From positions 186,001 through 250,000 of the forward strand of contig JARUHJ010000003.1 of assembly GCA_029667085.1 (NCBI GenBank): a stretch of 64,000 nucleotides of DNA. The letters are read 5' to 3'. The notes under the pieces were generated by a model. It saw only the letters and a list, made by a program, of their open reading frames with translations, did no database searches and was not told where the DNA came from. Below are positions 53,309 through 61,698 of the stretch, piece by piece. This DNA comes from Deltaproteobacteria bacterium IMCC39524. GTDB taxonomy: Bacteria; Desulfobacterota; Desulfuromonadia; Desulfuromonadales; BM103. Within the stretch, counting starts at the first letter, position 1; each line of letters begins with the position of its first letter. The position numbers and the translations under genes are program-made.

Positions 53309-53512
53309 TGCGGTTGTCCTTTCGGTGTCTGGTTTGCGACCTGAGAGGACGATAGCAAAAAGATATAAACAGGTGAGAAAGGTTCGGTAAAGGTCTTGTA
53401 AAGGTTGATGCCCGGGCAGATCAAAGGCTTTTAGACCCGGCAGGGGGTCCGCCGGCAACGTTATCTTCTCTGTGTCGACAAATAAAACGGCAGCAAAGAA
53501 AAGACCCTTATC

Positions 53513-54577
53513 CTATGTCTGGAGTTCGAACCAGATACGGGTTTCGCCTGTTACGCTTTGGGCGCCGACTTTTCCGCCGTGGGCTTCAACCAGCTGCTTG
53601 ACGATCGCCAGGCCGATCCCCGCACCTCCAGCCTCGCGGGAGCGGGAAGGGTCGGCAGTGAAGAAGCGTTCAAAGATAAAAGGAAGATCTTTTTCGGCAA
53701 TGCCTGGCCCGCTGTTGATAAAATCGATTCGAATCGACTTTGCGGCATGAGTGCTGGAGATGGTGACTTCGCCACCTACCGGAGTATATTTCCAGCAATT
53801 TTCCACCAGGTTGCGAATGACCTGAAGCAGTTTGTCGCGGTCTGCCTGTACCTTCACCTGATCGACAAAATTTGTCGTGACGCTGATTCCCTTCTCTTCG
53901 AAATTCATCCGATAGAGTGTTAATATCTCGCGGAGACATGCCTGCAGATCAACTGGTTGACGTTCGAGATAGGCGTGGGCTGCGTCGGCCCGGGCCAGCT
54001 GGCCAAGTCCTTCGACCAGGGTGACCAGACGCAGGTTCTCCTGCTGCAGCATCTCGAGGGTTTGTTTATCCGCAGGGATGACGCCGTCGCTCAAGCCTTC
54101 CAGGTAGCCACGCAGGTTTGTGAGCGGGGTGCGTAGCTCATGGGCGACGTCGGCGACCATGGTTTTGCGCAGCCGTTCGAGTTTTTCGAGACTATCCCCC
54201 ATCAGGTTAAAGGCCGTGCCGAGCTCACCGATCTCATCGGCTTGGTTTGCTTCCACCCTGGCGGTAAAGTTGCCGGCTGCTATCTGGCGGCTGGCCTCGC
54301 TCATCTGTACGAGGGGGCGCAGTACCTGTTTGGTGAGCAGGTAGCTGAGGGCAAAGGCCAGCAGCAGTGCGACCAAACTCGCCCAGAGCAGGTAGCGGTG
54401 TACTGCGGTTAAAAAGGCCCGGTGGGTATCGGTAGGCGACACCATGTACTTGTCCATCAGCACCATGAAGTAGTCGGCCGCCAGCTGGTCGAAGGCCAGC
54501 CAGATGATCCCGGTGATTACAGCGATGACCGGGATTGTGGTGGCCAGCATCAATTTCCAGTGCAGACGAAGTCTCAT
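53513..54577 (-). CDS. Sensor histidine kinase (BaeS/PhoR-like)
   Basis: A 354-residue membrane kinase: helix 1 (about 10-28), a short periplasmic loop (about 30-60), helix 2 (63-82), HAMP (83-135), HisKA with the phosphorylated His146 (DVAHELRTPLTN), and a C-terminal HATPase (NLVENCWKYTPVGG, RSREAGGAGIGLAIVKQLVE). Overlaps the response regulator by 4 bp. The stimulus is not known; the HMA-like gene downstream is a possible partner. Confidence 0.92.
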   Translation of the reverse strand: MRLRLHWKLMLATTIPVIAVITGIIWLAFDQLAADYFMVLMDKYMVSPTDTHRAFLTAVHRYLLWASLVALLLAFALSYLLTKQVLRPLVQMSEASRQIAAGNFTARVEANQADEIGELGTAFNLMGDSLEKLERLRKTMVADVAHELRTPLTNLRGYLEGLSDGVIPADKQTLEMLQQENLRLVTLVEGLGQLARADAAHAYLERQPVDLQACLREILTLYRMNFEEKGISVTTNFVDQVKVQADRDKLLQVIRNLVENCWKYTPVGGEVTISSTHAAKSIRIDFINSGPGIAEKDLPFIFERFFTADPSRSREAGGAGIGLAIVKQLVEAHGGKVGAQSVTGETRIWFELQT

Positions 54578-55281
54578 GAGTCTTGCCGTTCTGCAAAACG
54601 GTAGCCGAAGCCCCTCACCGTCTCGATGTAGCGAGGCTCTGCCGGGTCGTCGCCGAGTTTCTGGCGCAGGTGACCGATATGCACATCAACGACCCGGTCT
54701 ATCACGGTTTCGCCGCGCTCATAGACATGACTGAGCAGGTCGTCGCGTGAGAAGGCCTTGCCCGGCGCGCTCATCAGCGCCTGCAGCAGTTTATACTCCA
54801 CCGCGGTCAGATCGACCGGCTGCTCATCGAGGGTGACACGACGTTTCTCGACATCGAGAACCAGGCCGGCATGGCTGAAACGGATAACCGGATCCGGTCG
54901 GCGGGCCGTGCGGCGCAGGATCGCCTTGACTCGTTCTACCAGCTCGCGCGGGCTGAAAGGCTTGACCACATAGTCGTCGGCACCGAGGGAAAGGCCTAAG
55001 ACCCGGTCGATCTCCTCTTCGCGGGCGGTCAGCATCAGGATCGGTACATCGGAAAATTTTCGCAGTTCACGACAGATTTCCCATCCATCGACCTGCGGCA
55101 ACATGACGTCAAGGATCACAAAACCGGGTGCTTGCTGGCGCGCTACGGACAGGGCCTCGGCACCATCGTGAACCTGATGTGTGGCGAAGCCTTCTTTCTC
55201 AAGATAGGTTGCGATCAGGGCTGCAGTGTTGCGATCATCTTCGATGATCAGGATGGGCTCGGTGTTGCTGAGAGGTGGCAT
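54574..55281 (-). CDS. OmpR/PhoB-family response regulator
   Basis: A 235-residue DNA-binding regulator: receiver domain with Asp58 (FVILDVMLPQVDGW) and Lys108, followed by a winged-helix domain (VDLTAVEYKLLQALMSAPGK, DVHIGHLRQKLGDDPAEPRY). The ATG at 55281 has AAGGAACAG upstream. First gene of the two-component pair with the kinase at 53513. Confidence 0.93.
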   Translation of the reverse strand: MPPLSNTEPILIIEDDRNTAALIATYLEKEGFATHQVHDGAEALSVARQQAPGFVILDVMLPQVDGWEICRELRKFSDVPILMLTAREEEIDRVLGLSLGADDYVVKPFSPRELVERVKAILRRTARRPDPVIRFSHAGLVLDVEKRRVTLDEQPVDLTAVEYKLLQALMSAPGKAFSRDDLLSHVYERGETVIDRVVDVHIGHLRQKLGDDPAEPRYIETVRGFGYRFAERQDS

Positions 55282-55343
55282 GGGTGACTGTTCCTTTGGC
55301 AATTATCCTGATTGGACAGATTCTCGAGCATTGAAGCATGGTT

Positions 55344-56261
55344 TCACTCTGGAAGGGGAATATATTCCGTTTCGCCCGGAACTTTCGGAAAGCGCCCCTC
55401 TCGCCAGTCTTGTTTTGCCTTTTCCATGAGGTCTTCCCGGGTGGAAACCAGGTTCCACCACATAATCCGTTTTCCCAGCGGGGCGCCGCCGATGATCACC
55501 AATGTCGTATCTTCTTTTGCGACCAGTTCAACGCCCGGTGTCTCATCTAAAATGGCCATTGTATGTTTTGGAATCAGGCTCCCTGTAGCAGAGATTTCTC
55601 CAGTAACGACGTAAACGGCTCGTTCCTCGAAATGTTCCGGTACGACGATGCTTTGTCCCGCTTTTAATTGCGCTTCGACATAGAGGGTTGACGAAAAGGT
55701 TTTGACGGCTGACTTAACCCCGTAGGCTTCACCGATCATGATCCGTATCGACCTGCTGCTCTCCTCAATCAAGGGCAGGTCTTCGGAACCGTAGTGAGAA
55801 AAGCCTGGCTCGGTCTGCTCATCTTTTTCCGGTAGTGCCAGCCACAGCTGCAACGCGTGCAGGGTATGCCCTTGTTTGCGGATATCGGGGGGCGTACGCT
55901 CCGAGTGGGCAATGCCCTTGCCGGCGGTCATCCAGTTGATTTCATTTGGGCGTATGTGCTGGACCTTACCCAGACTGTCTCGATGCAGAACCTCTCCTGC
56001 GAAGACATAGGTGACCGTGGCCAGGCCTATGTGCGGATGGGGGCGGACATCAATGCCTGTGCCGGGGGCGAAGAGGGCGGGGCCGAGGTGGTCAAAAAAG
56101 ATAAAGGGCCCCACAGAACGTTGCTCTCTGGACGGCAAAAGCCTGCGGACGCTAAAACCTCCGAGGTCTTTGTCTTTCGGTTCAAGTCTCATTATTACAG
56201 CGGAACAAGAGTTTCCGGAGCTCTTTTTACAGTCGCCATTTTCGCCAAGTAAATCGCTCAT
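55344..56261 (-). CDS. Pirin-family protein, copy 2
   Basis: A 305-residue bicupin. The N-terminal cupin has the metal-ligand pattern HPHIGLATVTYVFAGEVLH and GKGIAHSERTP; RRLLPSREQRSVGPFIFFDH is typical of pirins, some of which have quercetinase activity. Starts 2 bp after the first pirin gene stops, with GAGG before the ATG, so both are co-translated. Confidence 0.9.
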   Translation of the reverse strand: MSDLLGENGDCKKSSGNSCSAVIMRLEPKDKDLGGFSVRRLLPSREQRSVGPFIFFDHLGPALFAPGTGIDVRPHPHIGLATVTYVFAGEVLHRDSLGKVQHIRPNEINWMTAGKGIAHSERTPPDIRKQGHTLHALQLWLALPEKDEQTEPGFSHYGSEDLPLIEESSRSIRIMIGEAYGVKSAVKTFSSTLYVEAQLKAGQSIVVPEHFEERAVYVVTGEISATGSLIPKHTMAILDETPGVELVAKEDTTLVIIGGAPLGKRIMWWNLVSTREDLMEKAKQDWREGRFPKVPGETEYIPLPE

Positions 56262-56263
56262 GC

Positions 56264-57016
56264 TCAGGCCTCTTTTTTCTCGCCGTCCAGGGTTTCCTGA
56301 TTATAGCCCCAACCCTTGCAGGAAGGCAGATCAATCAGAATGAAGTCGGTGTATAGCAGAGCGTGAAGGGATAGGGGCTGTTCGGAATCGATGCGCGCTT
56401 GATCACATGCTTGCAACCCTTGACCATCTACAGTTATTTCTCCTGTGCGAAGATAAAGGAAGAGCCTGCGGCCAGAGGTATGGTCGAAGGATAGGCTGCG
56501 TCCGGCTTCAAGTTCACAGCGGTAGATTGTGGCGTCGGTATTAATGCTGACAACATCTTTAAAACCTCGCCCGGAAGCGATCGGCAGCAATGTGTTCTGC
56601 CAATCGCGCGGCTGAAAGTTTCTTTGGTCGTAGCTGGGGTTGAGCCCTGGTGTATCGGGAAGAATCCAGATCTGGTAGAAGTGGACGGGTGTCTCAGCCA
56701 GGTTGAATTCCGAGTGGGTCAGCCCGGTTCCAGCCGACATCCTTTGCACATCCCCCACTTTAATGACGATCTTGTTGCCCATGCTGTCCTCATGGGTCAT
56801 CTCACCCTCGAGTACGATGGTAATAATCTCCATCTCATTGTGGGGGTGTGTCGGGAAGCCTGTGCCCGGTTCAACCACATCATCGTTGAAAACCCGCAAT
56901 GAGCCGAACTGAATGTTGTTGGGGTCAAAATAGCTGGCAAAGGAAAAGAGCCAGAAGGTTTTCAGCCAACCGAAATCAGAAAAATGGCGTTGCCCTGATT
57001 TTATAATCTCCAACAT
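56264..57016 (-). CDS. Pirin-family protein, copy 1 (YhhW-like)
   Basis: A 250-residue pirin with AGGAG before the ATG at 57016. The cupin metal site appears as HPHNEMEIITIVLEGEMTH and SAGTGLTHSEFN; the second cupin lacks such ligands. Shorter than the copy downstream and closer to YhhW-type pirins. Both genes are separated from the second hydrogenase by about 200 bp. Confidence 0.9.
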   Translation of the reverse strand: MLEIIKSGQRHFSDFGWLKTFWLFSFASYFDPNNIQFGSLRVFNDDVVEPGTGFPTHPHNEMEIITIVLEGEMTHEDSMGNKIVIKVGDVQRMSAGTGLTHSEFNLAETPVHFYQIWILPDTPGLNPSYDQRNFQPRDWQNTLLPIASGRGFKDVVSINTDATIYRCELEAGRSLSFDHTSGRRLFLYLRTGEITVDGQGLQACDQARIDSEQPLSLHALLYTDFILIDLPSCKGWGYNQETLDGEKKEA

Positions 57017-57216
57017 CCGGGTCTCCTGGTTAGCGCTTGTGAGCAAGTTGTTTTGGCCGAGGCCAGGAGAGGGCTCATGAATAGCGGGAGAGAACACACC
57101 CCTGTTTGAATATAGTGCTCAGTCAGCTGACTTTTCCTTCTCCACGAACTATATCGCAAAAAACGGACAAGAAAAGAAGATCCTTTTGCTGCGCGGCTTG
57201 AGAAAAAGGTCCGGTG

Positions 57217-57444
57217 TTAGAAAATTGGATCGGCGTAAGCTTTTGGCCGGTAGCTGAGGCTGATCTCTTCTTTGCCGGTCATGCTCGAGGAAAGCGGGTA
57301 CATGGTGTCGTTGAGGACCAGGGCCAGAAAGCGGGTCAACTCCTCTGTTGCACTGTTGTTGATGTGGTCTTTACGCATTCCAGCCTCGAAATATTCAACA
57401 AGGGAGGGGGTTATGACGATCTTTATTTCGATCTTTTCTGACAT
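57217..57444 (-). CDS. Small hydrogenase-associated hypothetical protein
   Basis: A 75-residue protein starting MSEKIEIKIVITPSLVEYFE, with AAAGG 7 nt upstream. It overlaps the end of the alpha-subunit gene by 22 bp, so it is translationally coupled. No Cys motif or membrane helix. The pattern (one beta-hairpin, then helices and a Pro/Tyr-rich tail ending ADPIF) does not match a family I know. It is absent from the first sulfhydrogenase operon. Confidence 0.65.
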   Translation of the reverse strand: MSEKIEIKIVITPSLVEYFEAGMRKDHINNSATEELTRFLALVLNDTMYPLSSSMTGKEEISLSYRPKAYADPIF

Positions 57445-58718
57445 GACAGACCTTTCTCGCTGCTGTTCTCTACCTGGACCAGGTGAACGGCGCAGGAGAT
57501 ACATGGATCATAAGCACGTACGATGCGTTCCGCGACCTTGCACAAGCGCTCATGATCCTTTTCATTGGCCAGGTCTGCCAAGATCTGGGCTGCCATCACG
57601 CGTTGATTGATTGCGGTTGGCGTGACAATGTCAGCCGCCACGACCTTGCCCCATTCATCCACAACATAGTGGTGAATCAACAGCCCACGCGGTGCTTCTG
57701 TTGCCACTGTTCCGACACCTCCGTTGGCCTGCTTCAGAGTCGTTCGCAAGGGCTCTGAACGATCTGCCTGACGCAGGGTTTCGAGCAACTGGCCGATGCG
57801 TCGTAATGTCCAGCCGATTTCACTGGCCTGGGCAAGGTTATTTCCGTGAATGCCGAATCTCTCTGCGGGCTTATCGAAACGCAGCTTCCTGCCGGCGGCA
57901 AGGCTGGCGCGCGCCAGAGCCCCGGTTAAAAAAGGCCCTGCTTGCCCGTTTGAATCCTTGGCATGCGAATCTGCTCTGGAACGCTCCCCGAGCAACTGCG
58001 CATAACCTGAACAGTCGATCTGCTCCTCGCCATAGGAGAGAGACTCGCCGTTCAAGGAAAACGCCTCCTGCAATCCGGTCGCAAGAGGGTTGCCTAAAAC
58101 CGGACCTGCTTCTGGATAATTGCCCAGCTGTAAAAACTGCTGGTACAGGTCAGGCCAGTAAATTTGCCAGTGGCGAAGCTCTTCAGAGAGACCGTCGATC
58201 AGCTGTTTGTCTGGAATGTATGCAACGCCACCGAAAACCGGATTGACCGGATGAACCACCCGTCCTCCGGCGATTTCCTGGATATGGTTGCCAAACGCTT
58301 TCAATCTGATCCCGGCCTCTGCCAGGGGCTCTTTGCGCTGCAACAGGACCAGAAGATCTGGAGTGCCGCACAGGTCAGGCAAGATCAGGCAGAACAGGTG
58401 CAGGGCATGGCTCTGCAGGTGTCCGCCAAGCAGCAGGAGTTCGCGGAGCACTGCGGCAGTGGTTGGAATCCTGATGTCCATGAGCTTTTCGAGGGCCTGC
58501 AGGGAGGTCAACTTGTGCGCCGCCGAACAGATGGCGCAGATACGGCAGACCAGGTCGGGCACTTCGTCGTAGCGCCGCCCTACGACCAGCGATTCAAATA
58601 GGCGCGGCGACTCGAGCAGGCGCACCTTGACATCATAGAGGCGCCCTTCCTTGAGCAGGAGCTCAACCCGTCCGTGACCTTCGACGCGAGTTAAAGGATC
58701 AACAACCAGCCTGGTCAT
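57423..58718 (-). CDS. Sulfhydrogenase-like hydrogenase alpha (large) subunit, copy 2
   Basis: Catalytic [NiFe] subunit, 431 residues. L1 reads CRICAICSAAHK (Cys61, Cys64), with Ala in place of the usual Gly between the Cys; L2 is DPCISCAVH (Cys406, Cys409). A 19-residue tail follows His412, longer than the 7-residue tail of copy 1 and containing an extra Cys. Overlaps the delta gene by 4 bp. Confidence 0.93.
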   Translation of the reverse strand: MTRLVVDPLTRVEGHGRVELLLKEGRLYDVKVRLLESPRLFESLVVGRRYDEVPDLVCRICAICSAAHKLTSLQALEKLMDIRIPTTAAVLRELLLLGGHLQSHALHLFCLILPDLCGTPDLLVLLQRKEPLAEAGIRLKAFGNHIQEIAGGRVVHPVNPVFGGVAYIPDKQLIDGLSEELRHWQIYWPDLYQQFLQLGNYPEAGPVLGNPLATGLQEAFSLNGESLSYGEEQIDCSGYAQLLGERSRADSHAKDSNGQAGPFLTGALARASLAAGRKLRFDKPAERFGIHGNNLAQASEIGWTLRRIGQLLETLRQADRSEPLRTTLKQANGGVGTVATEAPRGLLIHHYVVDEWGKVVAADIVTPTAINQRVMAAQILADLANEKDHERLCKVAERIVRAYDPCISCAVHLVQVENSSEKGLSCQKRSK

Positions 58719-59458
58719 GTTGTTTCTCCAAAGCGTTCCAGGCGATGGCTAATATCCTGGTCGGTCAGGCCCGCCGTCTTGAATAGCCGGCATAGTTCGT
58801 CGCGGTTGGCCTCGGCGACGACACCACGGCATCCTTCGCAAGGCACCCCCAGGTTCGGGCACCTGGCGTTGCAGCCGGCGAGGGTGATGGGGCCAAGGCA
58901 GGGGGCGCGATCCCTCTCCAGCAGGCATGGATTTTCGTTGATGCGGCATTCCATGCAGACCGGCATGACCTGGTGGCCAGCCCAGCCGCCATTGAGGAGA
59001 GTGCCGATACTGTTGAGGAGTTCTCCGGGTTCCGGTGGACAGCCGGGAATCTGGCCGTCAACTTTCACAAAATGGGCAACGGGCTGCGGCGGAAAAGTGT
59101 TCCAGTCGTCACCTTGCTCGGCGTAGACCTTTGTCATGGCTTGACGGCGTTCGCCTCTAACCAGGCTGTTGACGCCTGCGGTCAGGGCGCAGGCTCCGAC
59201 GGCGACCAGCAGATGCACCTTGCGCCGGAAGGCCAACAGTCTTTCGAGTTCAGAGGGGGTCGTGATCGAGCCCTCCACTAGACCGATGTCGATCTCTGTA
59301 TTTTTGCCCAAGGTGGAAGATGCTAGTGGGAAGTCGCGGATAGCAACAATCCGGGCAAGTTCTGCCAGGGAAGGTTCACAGTTGAGTAGCATGAGCTGAC
59401 AGCCACTGCAGGAGGTAAAGCGGATCCAGGCCAAATTGATGGGCGGCTTCAGTTTCAT
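58715..59458 (-). CDS. Sulfhydrogenase-like hydrogenase delta (small) subunit, copy 2
   Basis: The ATG at 59458 overlaps the gamma stop (ATGA) and gives 247 residues. Cluster Cys: TSCSGCQLMLLNCEPS, GACALTAG, PGCPPEPGE and a C-terminal set (CMECRINENPC, CEGCRG). No export signal, so the enzyme is cytoplasmic. Confidence 0.9.
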   Translation of the reverse strand: MKLKPPINLAWIRFTSCSGCQLMLLNCEPSLAELARIVAIRDFPLASSTLGKNTEIDIGLVEGSITTPSELERLLAFRRKVHLLVAVGACALTAGVNSLVRGERRQAMTKVYAEQGDDWNTFPPQPVAHFVKVDGQIPGCPPEPGELLNSIGTLLNGGWAGHQVMPVCMECRINENPCLLERDRAPCLGPITLAGCNARCPNLGVPCEGCRGVVAEANRDELCRLFKTAGLTDQDISHRLERFGETT

Positions 59459-60282
59459 ATCGCCTCCGTCATATTGCGAAGCTGCTCCAGGCTGAAAACA
59501 GGACCGTCCTTGCAGATGTAACGGCCGGCAACCACGCAATGGCAACACTCGCCGACACCGCAACGCATGCGGCGCTCAAGAGTCGCAAAGATCTTTGCCG
59601 ACGGTATGCCGATCAAGGCCAATTCTTCAAGAATGCAGTGGTAAAGAGCCGGTGGACCGCAGACCGCGGCGATGGTTTTACGTGGGGTAAAAGTCAGGCC
59701 TGCAAGGAGTTCGTTGACCAGGCCTATTTTGCAGACAACGCGGCCATCAAGGCTGGGCAACTCCTCGGCAAAATCAACCGAGAAGCGAAGCTCTATCTGT
59801 TTTTCCAGTGACAACTTAACCAGCTCGTCGCGAAAGAGCAGCATCTCTGGTTGCCTTGAGCCATAGAGCACGATGATCCTGCCCGTGCGGTGATGGTCGT
59901 CAAGCAAGGCGTGCAGCAAGGCCCGCAGGGGCGCCATTCCGAGCCCGCCGGCAATCAGCAGGGCATCCTGGTCTTTAAACAGTTCCAGTTGGAAGCCCAT
60001 GCCAAAGGGCCCGCGCAAACCAACAACATCTCCCTCCTCAAGGTGGTAGAGAGCCTCGGTGACCCGCCCCGCCCGGCGGATACAGGAGGTGATCAGTCCA
60101 TTGCGAACCTGATCGCATGAAGAGACGGGAAAGCTGCCGATTCCCGGAAGAGTGATCTCGACAAACTGCCCCGGGGCAAGGGATATCGGCTGTTCGGGAA
60201 GGAAGGAGAAGAGGTGGTTGTCAGCGGCCAGCGGCACAATCTCGTGCAGCACGGCGGCAACCGGAAGCAGGGCGTTTGTCAT
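59455..60282 (-). CDS. Sulfhydrogenase-like hydrogenase gamma subunit (FAD/NAD(P)-binding)
   Basis: A 275-residue ferredoxin-NADP reductase-like subunit: GQFVEITLPGIGSFPVSS for FAD, LRGPFGMGFQLELF, LLIAGGLGMAPLRALLHALL for NAD(P), and a C-terminal 2Fe-2S set (CGVGECCHCVV...YIC). The ATG at 60282 overlaps the beta stop by 4 bp. Homologous to residues 388-654 of the fused protein at 46356. Confidence 0.9.
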   Translation of the reverse strand: MTNALLPVAAVLHEIVPLAADNHLFSFLPEQPISLAPGQFVEITLPGIGSFPVSSCDQVRNGLITSCIRRAGRVTEALYHLEEGDVVGLRGPFGMGFQLELFKDQDALLIAGGLGMAPLRALLHALLDDHHRTGRIIVLYGSRQPEMLLFRDELVKLSLEKQIELRFSVDFAEELPSLDGRVVCKIGLVNELLAGLTFTPRKTIAAVCGPPALYHCILEELALIGIPSAKIFATLERRMRCGVGECCHCVVAGRYICKDGPVFSLEQLRNMTEAI

Positions 60283-61241
60283 GACAACTCTTCTCCTCCC
60301 AGCGTCGCGGCGATCTGGTCGAGGTCGATGTCGACGGGGCAGACCTTGCGGCAACGACCGCAGCCGACACAGCTGTTCTGCCCGTGCAGCGCGCCGAAGC
60401 CGAAAAACTTGTGCTCCAGGCGAAAATGCAGTCGGTTTGCACGTCCGGGCCTGAAATCGTGACCGCCGGCAACCTTGGCATGCTCGGCGAAAAAACAGTT
60501 GTCCCAGCGGCGGCCCCTGGTCACTGATCCATCTGTCGCGGTCTCATCAAGCAGGTCAAAGCAGTAGCAGGTCGGACAGACAACCGAACAGGCCCCGCAG
60601 GACAGGCAGCTTTGTGCCGCTTCTGTCCAGATTGCGGCATCAGCAGAGCTGCGAAGTTGCTCTTCCGTCAGCAGTGGCCGTTTTTCAGAACGAGCCGTAG
60701 GCCATGGCAGGGGTTGGTTCGCAGCGCCGCCGGCGCCGCAGGCCCGTAAGAGAGCGTCGCCTGCAGGGGAAATGGCCCAGGCGCGATTTTGTTCCAGAAA
60801 CAGATCGCCGGCAACCGGCACCAACTGAGGATCGCAGCGACATTCCGGCGTGGGCTCACAGGGCATGGCCACCACCAGGGACCGGGCACGTCGTTTTTGG
60901 TAAGGAAGATCTTCAGCAAAGACCTGATCCAGGTACCAAAGTGCCTGCAAGTCGCAAAGAGGTACACCGACAACTGCAAAAGGTTCTGCTTGCTCAAGCT
61001 CGCTGAATTGTCCCGATTGAAAAGACCACAGCTTCTCCCGGGGCGGTAAAAACATTTTTTTCAAGGGGACAAAGGAGGAGAGGGCCTGGCCTGGCAGAAC
61101 TCTTGCCGAGAGTGGTTGCAGGCGGCATAGGTTGTCGGCATCGACTTGTGGAGCGAAAGCCGAACGTTTGGTGATGGCGTCCGCAAGGGTATCGAGGGAG
61201 GACTGCGTCAGCCGGTAGCTTGGTAAGATAGCTTCGACCAT
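60279..61241 (-). CDS. Sulfhydrogenase-like hydrogenase beta subunit (4Fe-4S)
   Basis: A 320-residue iron-sulfur subunit, homologous to the first 380 residues of the fused protein. Has VGVPLCDLQALWYLD, CLSCGACSVVCPTCYCFD and CVGCGRCRKVCPVDIDLD (two 4Fe-4S clusters) and the RRWDNCFFAEHAKVAGG region. AGAGG lies 6 nt before the ATG. First gene of the five-gene minus-strand operon. Confidence 0.9.
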   Translation of the reverse strand: MVEAILPSYRLTQSSLDTLADAITKRSAFAPQVDADNLCRLQPLSARVLPGQALSSFVPLKKMFLPPREKLWSFQSGQFSELEQAEPFAVVGVPLCDLQALWYLDQVFAEDLPYQKRRARSLVVAMPCEPTPECRCDPQLVPVAGDLFLEQNRAWAISPAGDALLRACGAGGAANQPLPWPTARSEKRPLLTEEQLRSSADAAIWTEAAQSCLSCGACSVVCPTCYCFDLLDETATDGSVTRGRRWDNCFFAEHAKVAGGHDFRPGRANRLHFRLEHKFFGFGALHGQNSCVGCGRCRKVCPVDIDLDQIAATLGGEELS

Positions 61242-61698
61242 GAGAAACCTCTAAATCTCATTGTACCACTCTTCCTTAACTCGGCAATCTCCAGAGGTTT
61301 GTGTGAATCAAGAGCCGGGAAAATCCCACATAAAGCGTTATAGTCTATGGGAGAAGGCTAATTGTCCGGAAGGCTCCGCGAAAGCTGGAAGCCGAGGCTA
61401 ACATGTCTGCCATTGATCTGCTTCTGCTGCATCCTCTGTCGGTAAATTTTCGATAGATGGGGATTCTACGTACCGTTTTCGACTTCTGCTATGAAGAAAT
61501 TTTCAGCCGCTGGAGGAGACGATGAAAGGGCAGATTGGTACCTATGTGCGCAGAGTCTGCCTGTTGCTCAGTAAGAGCGGGACAGTGTCCATAGGTCCGA
61601 GACCCTTAAATTATCATCAAGATAATGACGTGGGAAAAGATCTATTAGTTTGTTATGGTTGATCAATTGAAACATTAAAGGAGGCAGAGAAAGTAACA
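61242..61698. other. Intergenic region between the second hydrogenase operon and the lipoproteins
   Basis: 457 bp between divergent genes. It should contain the promoters of both directions, but I find no convincing sigma-54 match on the minus strand. The only coding candidate is the 46-codon frame at 61522-61662. Confidence 0.6.
61522..61662 (+). CDS. Candidate 46-residue small ORF
   Basis: ATG with an excellent GGAGGAG ribosome-binding site 4-10 nt upstream, closed by TGA. It would encode MKGQIGTYVRRVCLLLSK and on, a basic start followed by a polar tail. No homologue recognised, and the second half looks unstructured, so it may be chance. Lies directly before the first lipoprotein gene. 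Confidence 0.3.
   Translation: MKGQIGTYVRRVCLLLSKSGTVSIGPRPLNYHQDNDVGKDLLVCYG

Noticed and set aside
57121-57132. Palindrome AGTCAGCTGACT upstream of the pirin genes as an operator.
   Set aside because: Only 12 bp, a single copy, and no clear promoter beside it; could be chance.
61373-61392. GGCTCCGCGAAAGC on the plus strand with GG-N10-GC spacing.
   Set aside because: Flanking bases do not fit the sigma-54 consensus, and it is far from the next start.
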